NCBI GenBank assembly: GCA_913062835.1
Contig: CAJXXD010000090.1
Coordinates: 1-5,071 of the forward strand
Direction: 5' to 3'
Source of the DNA: an uncultured Gammaproteobacteria bacterium
Lineage (GTDB): Bacteria > Pseudomonadota > Gammaproteobacteria > Pseudomonadales > Litorivicinaceae
Length of the DNA stretch: 5,071 nt
The position numbers were made by a program, and so were the translations under genes. Below, piece by piece: positions 1-5,071 of the stretch. Position 1 is the stretch's first letter. Each line of letters opens with the position of its first letter. Under the pieces are notes generated by a model. The model ran no database searches. It saw only the letters and a program-made list of their open reading frames with translations, and had not been told where the DNA came from.

Positions 1-2712
1 TCCGATTTGCCCGATGCGATTGAGAACACAGTCGCCATTGCTAAGCGGTGTGGTGTCCAGCTGACCCTAGGCCAATACTTCTTGCCTGAATACCCCGTTC
101 CTGAGGGGCAGACGTTGGATGAGTTCTTCCGCGCTTTTAGTCACCAAGGTCTCGATGAGCGGATCGCAGAAGTGACCGACTTAGGTAAGTCGTTAGAGGT
201 CGAAGCCTACCGGGCGCGTCTCGACTTTGAAGTGGATGTCATTTTGCAAATGGGTTTCCCAGGATACTTCCTGATCGTGGCCGACTTTATTCAGTGGGCC
301 AAAGAGAATCAGATTCCGGTCGGTCCGGGGCGAGGCTCCGGTGCCGGCTCGATCGTGGCGTGGGCACTTAAGATCACTGATTTAGACCCCATTGCACACG
401 ACTTGCTGTTTGAGCGGTTTTTGAATCCAGAGCGGGTCTCGATGCCGGATTTCGATGTGGATTTCTGCATGGAGGGGCGCGATCGGGTGATTGACTATGT
501 GGCCAATCGCTACGGGCGAGAGGCGGTGTCCCAGATTGTGACCTTTGGCTCGATGGCGGCGAAGGCGGTGGTTCGCGACGTGACCCGTGTTCAGGGCAAA
601 CCCTATGGCTTGGGCGACCGCTTAGCGAAATTGATTCCTTTTGAAGTGGGCATGACCCTCGATAAAGCCTATGAAACCGTCCCTGAGTTGGCTGATCTGA
701 TTGCCGACGACGAGGAAGTTCGGGATGTGTGGGAGATGGCGCTCAAACTCGAGGGCTTGTCTCGTAATACCGGGAAGCACGCCGGCGGCGTGGTGATTGC
801 CCCGGGTAAACTGACTGATTTTACGGCGCTTTTGTCTGAAGCAGACGGCTCGGCTTTGGTCACCCAATTGGATAAGGACGACGTTGAAGCGGCCGGGTTG
901 GTGAAGTTCGACTTCTTAGGACTGCGCACGCTGACCATTATCGATTGGGCGTTGGCGTTGATTCGCGAGCAACGCGGCGATGCGCCTTCGATTACGCACA
1001 TCCCGATGGATGATCCAGATGTCTTCAAACTCTTATGTCAGGGTGATACCACTGCGGTCTTCCAGCTCGAATCGCGCGGCATGAAAGAGTTGATACGCCG
1101 ATTAAAGCCAAACTCATTTGAAGATATTGTCGCTTTGGTGGCGCTGTTTCGGCCAGGCCCTCTGCAATCGGGGATGGTGGACGACTTTATCAACCGGAAA
1201 CATGGGCGCGCTCGCGTCGAGTATCCGCACCCTGATCTAGAACCCATCCTGAAAAACACCTATGGGGTGATTTTGTATCAGGAACAGGTGATGCAGATCG
1301 CCCAGGTCTTGGCGAACTATTCACTCGGTGGTGCGGACTTGCTGCGTCGAGCCATGGGTAAGAAAAAGCCCGAAGAGATGGAGAAGCAGCGCATCATCTT
1401 CTTAGAAGGCACTCGGGCGCGACAGATCCCCGATGCGATCGCCGGTTCCATTTTCGATTTGATGGAAAAGTTTGCGGGCTACGGCTTCAACAAATCCCAC
1501 TCCGCTGCCTACGCCTTGGTGTCCTATCAGACGGCCTACTTAAAGGCTCATTATCCCGCGGAATTTATGGCGGCGGTCTTGTCGTCTGACATGGACAACA
1601 CCGACAAGGTAGTGCCCTTGATCGAGGAATGTCGACGCATGGAGCTGACTGTGCGGCCGCCGGATGTCAACGCGGGTACCTTTAAATTCTCGGTAGACCA
1701 AGGGCAAGTCATTTACGGCCTCGGCGCCATCAAGGGCTTGGGTGAAGGCCCTATCGAAGCCTTGGTCGCGGCTAGGGAGGCTGGCGGCCCTTTCGTCAGT
1801 CTGTTTGATTTCTGCCAGCGCGTAGGCACTTCTAGGGTCAACCGTCGCGCCCTGGAAGCCCTGATTCGGGCGGGGGCGTTTGACTCGCTCGGTGAGTCTC
1901 GTTGGGTACTCATGGCAGCCCTCGACGACGCGGTCGGTCAAGCGGATCAAGAGGCGCGTAATGAAGCGGCCGGCATGGGTGATCTGTTCGGTCTGGGCGA
2001 TGCACCGGTGGCTGCAGCCGATCCTTACGCGCGCTATCGCGATGCGGTTCGGTTCAGTGAGCGCGAGGTATTGAAAGGCGAGAAAGAGACCCTGGGTCTG
2101 TATCTGACCGGTCACCCCATCGACTGGTATGCACGCGACTTGAAGGGTCTTGGAAGTGTTCCGCTCGAATCATTGCAGCGGGCCAAAGAGAGTGTGCGTG
2201 TCGCGGGCCTCATTGTAGGACTTCGTGCAGTGCGCACGCGTCGCGGCGACACCTTGATGATCGTTACCATCGACGACCGGACGGCTCGAATTGACGTTAC
2301 GGTCTTTCCTGACTTGTTGGCTGATTGCAAAGCAGAACTGATTGACGATGCCTTAGTGGTGATTGAAGGCGAAGTCAGCGTCGATGAATTCTCCAATGGG
2401 CTTAAGATGCGCGCATTTCGTGTGGAAAGCTTAGAGCATGCTCGGCAACAGTCGGCGTCTTCGGTCATGATTTCACTGGACCCGATCGAGCCGGCGTTCA
2501 TGCGACAGCTATTGTCTCGATTAAAGCCGCATCAAGGCGGTGAGTGTCCGATCGTAATCGCGTACAATACGGGCGACGCATCGGGCGAGGTCAGGCTCGG
2601 CGACGCGTTCAGTGTGCATCCCAGTGATGCGCTGTTATTGGATTTACAGGACATGCTGGGCCCGGAGCGGGTGCGGCTTGAGTTTGCTACAAGGACATCT
2701 GCGCGCGCATGA
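1..2712 (+). CDS. dnaE: DNA polymerase III subunit alpha (5'-truncated by the window edge)
   Basis: Catalytic subunit of the replicative DNA polymerase III holoenzyme, which extends primers on both strands at the fork. The frame is open from base 1; the TTG at base 7 is internal. Aligning by eye to E. coli DnaE (1160 aa), window codon n matches roughly residue n+251 in the palm, so most of the N-terminal PHP domain is missing and the full protein would be about 1154 aa. Visible regions in order: palm with PGRGSGAGS (from codon 108) and PDFDVDF, whose aspartates at codons 150 and 152 match catalytic D401 and D403; [11 protein letters not shown]; the third catalytic aspartate in KFDFLGLR (codon 304, E. 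coli D555); fingers with [14 protein letters not shown] (from codon 498); a helix-hairpin-helix region near codons 574-640; a clamp-binding-like MGDLF (codons 659-663); an OB-fold near codons 732-810; and the tau-binding C-terminal tail. No frameshift or intein is seen. The stop overlaps the accA start as ATGA. Confidence 0.98.
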   Translation, partial: SDLPDAIENTVAIAKRCGVQLTLGQYFLPEYPVPEGQTLDEFFRAFSHQGLDERIAEVTDLGKSLEVEAYRARLDFEVDVILQMGFPGYFLIVADFIQWAKENQIPVGPGRGSGAGSIVAWALKITDLDPIAHDLLFERFLNPERVSMPDFDVDFCMEGRDRVIDYVANRYGREAVSQIVTFGSMAAKAVVRDVTRVQGKPYGLGDRLAKLIPFEVGMTLDKAYETVPELADLIADDEEVRDVWEMALKLEGLSRNTGKHAGGVVIAPGKLTDFTALLSEADGSALVTQLDKDDVEAAGLVKFDFLGLRTLTIIDWALALIREQRGDAPSITHIPMDDPDVFKLLCQGDTTAVFQLESRGMKELIRRLKPNSFEDIVALVALFRPGPLQSGMVDDFINRKHGRARVEYPHPDLEPILKNTYGVILYQEQVMQIAQVLANYSLGGADLLRRAMGKKKPEEMEKQRIIFLEGTRARQIPDAIAGSIFDLMEKFAGYGFNKSHSAAYALVSYQTAYLKAHYPAEFMAAVLSSDMDNTDKVVPLIEECRRMELTVRPPDVNAGTFKFSVDQGQVIYGLGAIKGLGEGPIEALVAAREAGGPFVSLFDFCQRVGTSRVNRRALEALIRAGAFDSLGESRWVLMAALDDAVGQADQEARNEAAGMGDLFGLGDAPVAAADPYARYRDAVRFSEREVLKGEKETLGLYLTGHPIDWYARDLKGLGSVPLESLQRAKESVRVAGLIVGLRAVRTRRGDTLMIVTIDDRTARIDVTVFPDLLADCKAELIDDALVVIEGEVSVDEFSNGLKMRAFRVESLEHARQQSASSVMISLDPIEPAFMRQLLSRLKPHQGGECPIVIAYNTGDASGEVRLGDAFSVHPSDALLLDLQDMLGPERVRLEFATRTSARA
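2691..2695 (+). promoter_or_regulatory. Possible accA ribosome binding site inside the dnaE 3' end
   Basis: AAGGA lies within the last dnaE codons, 13 nt upstream of the accA ATG at 2709. This spacing is longer than the usual 5-9 nt, so the site is probably suboptimal alone. Because the dnaE stop and accA start overlap as ATGA, terminating ribosomes could re-initiate on accA. This is inference from spacing; no experimental support is visible. Confidence 0.45.
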
Positions 2713-3665
2713 ACCCGGATTATTTGGATTTTGAACAACCGATTGCCGATCTCGACTCAAAAATCGATGAGTTAAAGCATCTGTCGACGGAATCTGGGAT
2801 CAACATCGCAGAGGAAGTTGCTCGACTGAATGCGAAAAGCAAATCCCTGACCGAAAAAATTTTCAGTGATCTCAGCATTTGGCAAAAAGCCCAATTGGCT
2901 CGCCATCCAAAGCGTCCGTACACCCTCGATTATGTCGCCCGATTAATCGATGGCTTCGATGAATTGCATGGCGATCGGTTATTTGCGGACGATCAAGCCT
3001 TGGTCGGAGGGCTCGGAGAGTTCCGTGGCCGCCCAGTGGTGGTGATCGGACATGAAAAAGGCCGGACCGTCAAAGAAAAAGTGAAGCGGAATTTCGGTAT
3101 GCCACGCCCTGAAGGCTACCGGAAAGGCCAGCGCCTGATGCAAATGGCGGAGCGTTTTAAGCTGCCCGTATTAACCTTTATCGATACGCCAGGGGCTTAC
3201 CCAGGCATTGATGCGGAAGAGCGGGGTCAAAGTGAGGCGATCGCAAAAAGCCTCGCGGTGATGTCGCGTTTAAAGACCCCGATTGTTACTTCAGTGATCG
3301 GCGAGGGCGGTTCTGGCGGTGCCTTGGCGGTGGGTGTGTGCGATCGCCTGTTGATGCTGGAGTTTGCCACCTACTCGGTGATCTCCCCTGAAGGCTGTGC
3401 TTCGATTCTTTGGAAGAGCGCTGCCCATGCACCAGAGGCCGCAGAGGCCATGGGGATTACTGCCGATCGGTTGTTCTCTTTGGGCTTGGTCGATCAGTTA
3501 GTCCGCGAACCCTTGGGGGGTGCACATCGTGACCCGGATGCTGCTGCGAATAGTTTGGGCGACGCGATCGAAGCCCAGCTCGAGGTGCTGGTGGGCTTAG
3601 ACGATGACAATCTGTTGTCGACTCGCTATCAGAAACTGATGAATTTCGGTGTCGGTCGCAGCTGA
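2709..3665 (+). CDS. accA: Acetyl-CoA carboxylase carboxyltransferase subunit alpha
   Basis: With AccD it forms the cytoplasmic carboxyltransferase that moves CO2 from carboxybiotin on AccB to acetyl-CoA, giving malonyl-CoA, the first committed step of fatty acid synthesis. The product is 318 aa, against 319 in E. coli, and aligns end to end. The N-terminus [15 protein letters not shown] matches E. coli [15 protein letters not shown], which fixes the ATG start. An alpha-helical N-terminal region (to about residue 60) is followed by [13 protein letters not shown] (65-76) and a crotonase-fold core: [10 protein letters not shown] (157-166), [13 protein letters not shown] (198-210), whose backbone glycines help form the oxyanion/acyl-CoA site in this family, and [11 protein letters not shown] (226-236). 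[10 protein letters not shown] (267-276) is also conserved. The zinc ribbon of the enzyme sits on AccD and is not expected here. The gene overlaps dnaE by 4 nt and is probably translated by coupling; its 3' end overlaps the proposed tilS start by 17 nt. No defects are seen. Confidence 0.98.
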   Translation: MNPDYLDFEQPIADLDSKIDELKHLSTESGINIAEEVARLNAKSKSLTEKIFSDLSIWQKAQLARHPKRPYTLDYVARLIDGFDELHGDRLFADDQALVGGLGEFRGRPVVVIGHEKGRTVKEKVKRNFGMPRPEGYRKGQRLMQMAERFKLPVLTFIDTPGAYPGIDAEERGQSEAIAKSLAVMSRLKTPIVTSVIGEGGSGGALAVGVCDRLLMLEFATYSVISPEGCASILWKSAAHAPEAAEAMGITADRLFSLGLVDQLVREPLGGAHRDPDAAANSLGDAIEAQLEVLVGLDDDNLLSTRYQKLMNFGVGRS

Positions 3666-4962
3666 GGGATTATTGCGGCCGCATTGGCCGAGCCACGGAC
3701 ACCGCGTACATGCCATGGTGTCAGGCGGCTCGGACTCCATGGCCTTACTGGCGTTGTTAAGTGAGTTCAATCGAGCGGTCCCTCGCGATGTGATTATCCA
3801 TCATGTGCATCATGGAGTGGCTGAGGCCGCCGATGAGTGGGCTGAGTTCGTGGCAACTGAGGCTGAAAAGCGGGGTTTTGCCTGCCGCATCCATCGAGTG
3901 GCACTTGAGAGAGGGCCCGAATTTGAGCGGCGCGCGCGAGAAGCCCGTTATGAGGTCGTGAGCCAGGCGATGAAGCCCGGTGATGTGGCCATGACCGGTC
4001 ATCATCAAGACGATCAAATTGAAACGCTTCTGTTACGACTCGCCCAGGGTTCTGGGTTGATCGGCTTGGCGGGAATTCCTGTGGCACGCACCCTGGGTGA
4101 GGGGGTGTTGGTGCGCCCGCTGTTGTCTCTGACTCGCCGACAGCTTCGACAGCTCGTGGCTGCGCGTAATATTCCGTTTGTCACTGATCCGTCGAACGAA
4201 GACACAGGGTTTCGACGCAACTTCATTCGCCTGCAATTCTTACCGGCCTTGTTACGGGTGGCGCCCACTGCGCGCCGTGCGTTATTGGCGCTGTCCAAGC
4301 GGGCCAGTGAGCAGGTGTTTACCGCCGGTGAATTGCTTGGCGATCGACTGCCTACAGCGGAGACCGATTCGGTCCCAATGGCGGCTACGGAAAGTCTGAT
4401 CGGCTGGCAGGTCCGATTTTTTGCGCAAAGCCGGGGTTTATTTGCTCCCTCAACCGATCAAATTACTGAGTTTGCACGGCAATGTCGCATGGCGCTTGAG
4501 GATCGGATGCCTGAGGTGGCGTTGGCGGAGGGTCAGGCGGTTGTTCGGCGATGGGGTGGCCGCTTGTACTGGGTGGACCTCTCGGCTTGGCCGGATCCTG
4601 TAGATACGGAATGGCATTGCGAATGCCATCTGGCGCCACACCAGGTTGAGCGGGTATCAATTCCTGGCGGTGTGCTTCGGTTGGAGAGTGGACCAGCGTC
4701 CGAGCACGTCTCCATTTACGTGGGAGTCCGCGGTCGAAGCTTTAGGCTCAATCGACGCCGTCCTATGCACAGCCTCAAGCAGTTGGCCCAAACACTGTCC
4801 ATCCCGCCGTGGCAACGAGGTGTGGCCCCCTTATTGGCGTCGGGTGATTGCATTTTAGGCTGGGGGTCGGCTGATGCCCGAGAGCAGGGTCTTATTCCCC
4901 ATGGATTGAAGTGGGAGTGGGAGATGCTCCCTAGGCATACAGGGCAATCCACTGTATCCTAA
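3649..4962 (+). CDS. tilS: tRNA(Ile)-lysidine synthetase
   Basis: Uses ATP to attach lysine to C34 of the CAU-anticodon tRNA-Ile, producing lysidine, so that the tRNA reads AUA and is charged with Ile rather than Met. With the GTG start the product is 437 aa (E. coli 432). The N-terminal PP-loop ATPase domain shows SGGSDS (25-30), HHVHHG (51-56), [20 protein letters not shown] (117-136), VRPLLSLTR (155-163) and DPSNED followed by RRNFIR (180-194), all typical of TilS. The C-terminal tRNA-binding part is more diverged but ends with the recognisable [21 protein letters not shown] (376-395, key residues PPW and PLL), placing it among long E. coli-type TilS. GTG 3649 is the first common start after an in-frame TGA at 3640 and overlaps accA by 17 nt; TTG 3673 (429 aa) has a better-placed Shine-Dalgarno. 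ATG 3712 would leave only three residues before the PP-loop motif and is unlikely. An odd HCECH patch lies at residues 323-327. Confidence 0.95.
   Translation: MSVAAEGLLRPHWPSHGHRVHAMVSGGSDSMALLALLSEFNRAVPRDVIIHHVHHGVAEAADEWAEFVATEAEKRGFACRIHRVALERGPEFERRAREARYEVVSQAMKPGDVAMTGHHQDDQIETLLLRLAQGSGLIGLAGIPVARTLGEGVLVRPLLSLTRRQLRQLVAARNIPFVTDPSNEDTGFRRNFIRLQFLPALLRVAPTARRALLALSKRASEQVFTAGELLGDRLPTAETDSVPMAATESLIGWQVRFFAQSRGLFAPSTDQITEFARQCRMALEDRMPEVALAEGQAVVRRWGGRLYWVDLSAWPDPVDTEWHCECHLAPHQVERVSIPGGVLRLESGPASEHVSIYVGVRGRSFRLNRRRPMHSLKQLAQTLSIPPWQRGVAPLLASGDCILGWGSADAREQGLIPHGLKWEWEMLPRHTGQSTVS
3664..3669 (+). promoter_or_regulatory. Shine-Dalgarno-like GAGGGA that bears on the tilS start
   Basis: GAGGGA overlaps the accA stop codon and precedes an in-frame TTG at 3673; measured from the GAGG core the spacer is 5 nt. 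No comparably good purine run is seen at the right distance before GTG 3649. If this site is used, TilS is 429 aa, has 16 residues before SGGSDS, and does not overlap accA. If GTG 3649 is used, translation relies on coupling to accA and this run is just codons for Glu-Gly. Both N-terminal lengths are compatible with the family, so the sequence alone does not decide. Confidence 0.35.
4611..4629 (+). repeat. Perfect 8-bp inverted repeat inside tilS
   Basis: ATGGCATT (4611-4618) and AATGCCAT (4622-4629) are exact reverse complements separated by GCG. The repeat lies in frame within tilS, encoding Trp-His-Cys-Glu-Cys-His, and has no downstream T run, so it is not a terminator. It may form a small mRNA hairpin or be a by-product of the symmetric peptide; no function can be assigned. 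Confidence 0.6.
4932..4960 (+). promoter_or_regulatory. Weak candidate sigma-70 promoter for pyrG at the end of tilS
   Basis: TAGGCA (4932-4937) matches the -35 consensus TTGACA at 4 of 6 positions, and TATCCT (4955-4960) matches TATAAT at 4 of 6, with a 17-bp spacer. Transcription would begin near 4967 and the leader would include the hairpin at 4987-5004. Matches this weak occur by chance; the position just upstream of pyrG is the only added support. Confidence 0.2.
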
Positions 4963-4986
4963 TGTCCCATCCCAATTGCGACGTTT

Positions 4987-5009
4987 CTGCCGGTCGACTG
5001 GCGGTTTTT
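4987..5009 (+). terminator. Intrinsic terminator or attenuator between tilS and pyrG
   Basis: Arms CTGCCGG (4987-4993) and CTGGCGG (4998-5004) pair over 7 bp, two of them G-U, around a TCGA tetraloop. Five T residues (5005-5009) follow directly. This is the standard layout of a rho-independent terminator, though the two wobble pairs and short U run suggest modest strength. It lies 24 nt after the tilS stop and only 20 nt before the pyrG ATG, so it could end the dnaE-accA-tilS transcript, or act as a leaky attenuator for read-through into pyrG. Confidence 0.55.
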
Positions 5010-5019
5010 CAAAAGGATT

Positions 5020-5024
5020 GAAGG
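5020..5024 (+). promoter_or_regulatory. pyrG ribosome binding site
   Basis: GAAGG sits 5 nt before the pyrG ATG at 5030, supporting that start. A second purine run, AAAAGGA (5011-5017), lies just upstream, directly after the terminator T run, but is less well spaced. Confidence 0.7.
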
Positions 5025-5029
5025 TCAAC

Positions 5030-5071
5030 ATGAATCGATTCGTGTTTGTGACCGGCGGGGTGGTGTCTTCG
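5030..5071 (+). CDS. pyrG: CTP synthase, N-terminal fragment (cut by the window edge)
   Basis: CTP synthase makes CTP from UTP, ATP and glutamine in the last step of de novo pyrimidine nucleotide synthesis. Only 14 codons are visible, giving MNRFVFVTGGVVSS. This matches the highly conserved family N-terminus (E. coli MTTNYIFVTGGVVSSLGKG), the start of the P-loop-like ATP site of the amidoligase domain; the expected LGKG would follow outside the window. ATG 5030 is favoured by a good Shine-Dalgarno 5 nt upstream and by its distance from the motif. Position directly after tilS fits the gammaproteobacterial order, in which kdsA and eno often follow. A hairpin with a T run stands 20 nt upstream and could affect expression. 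The glutaminase domain and all catalytic residues lie off the right edge. Confidence 0.93.
   Translation, partial: MNRFVFVTGGVVSS

Noticed and set aside
7..9. TTG at base 7 as the dnaE start codon
   Set aside because: The frame is open from base 1 (Ser-Asp-Leu-Pro-Asp) and the sequence matches the middle of DnaE, so the true start lies upstream of the window.
1177..1203. Possible loss of a catalytic aspartate in DnaE, because [12 protein letters not shown] has Asn where E. coli has Asp (FIDRKHG)
   Set aside because: Counting from D401 in the E. coli sequence puts catalytic D555 in KFDFLGLR, which is intact at 910-912. The Asn is at a non-catalytic position.
1540..2115. 191-codon open frame on the reverse strand inside dnaE
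   Set aside because: It lies wholly opposite strongly conserved DnaE coding sequence, shows no recognisable domain, and its composition is what the antisense of a GC-rich gene gives.
2112..2501. 129-codon reverse-strand open frame in the dnaE 3' region
   Set aside because: It is antisense to the OB-fold region of DnaE, Ser/Thr/Arg-rich and low in recognisable structure, with no supporting context.
3799..3816. Direct repeat CATCATG...CATCATG in tilS
   Set aside because: It simply encodes the HHVHHG motif typical of TilS.
3757..4298. Several overlapping reverse-strand open frames opposite tilS
   Set aside because: They overlap each other in different frames, are rich in Arg, Ser and Pro, and run opposite the conserved PP-loop region, so they are shadows of tilS.
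4906..4940. TTGAAG (4906-4911) as a -35 element for a pyrG promoter
   Set aside because: At the right 16-18 bp distance there is no -10-like sequence; the nearest, GCATAC at 4935, would need a 23-bp spacer.
1..5071. Search for a novel system, mobile element, CRISPR array, tRNA or other RNA gene
   Set aside because: Conserved coding sequence covers all but 67 nt of the window, and no repeats, terminal inverted repeats, cloverleaf folds or foreign-looking segments were seen.

Overview
The window carries four adjacent housekeeping genes, all on the + strand and almost without gaps: the last three quarters of dnaE (DNA polymerase III alpha subunit), complete accA (acetyl-CoA carboxyltransferase alpha subunit), complete tilS (tRNA-Ile lysidine synthetase), and the first 14 codons of pyrG (CTP synthase). 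The order dnaE-accA-tilS-pyrG is familiar from gammaproteobacteria, where Pseudomonas-like genomes often continue into kdsA and eno. The protein sequences agree: DnaE and AccA follow the E. coli proteins closely along their whole visible length. Base composition looks moderately GC-rich (mid-50s percent by eye). I place the sequence in a gammaproteobacterium outside the Enterobacterales, but cannot name a genus.

Layout: dnaE (1-2712) enters already open at base 1, so about 250 N-terminal residues (most of the PHP domain) lie upstream. Its stop overlaps the accA start as ATGA (2709-2712). accA (2709-3665) overlaps the proposed GTG start of tilS (3649) by 17 nt, although a TTG at 3673 with a better-placed Shine-Dalgarno sequence is a real alternative start. 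tilS ends at 4962. The only intergenic stretch is 67 nt (4963-5029). It holds a G+C hairpin followed by five T residues, which looks like an intrinsic terminator or attenuator, and then the pyrG ribosome binding site. pyrG runs off the right edge.

The genes serve chromosome replication (dnaE), the first committed step of fatty acid synthesis (accA), decoding of AUA codons (tilS) and CTP supply (pyrG). The overlaps suggest that dnaE, accA and tilS are co-transcribed and translationally coupled, while pyrG may be partly separated by the hairpin. There is no mobile element, CRISPR array, RNA gene, foreign-looking segment or novel defence-type system in the window. The points worth a second look are small: the pyrG leader hairpin and its alternative pairing, the tilS start, an unusual HCECH patch in TilS encoded by a perfect inverted repeat, a variant clamp-binding motif in DnaE, and an excess of the palindrome CGATCG.
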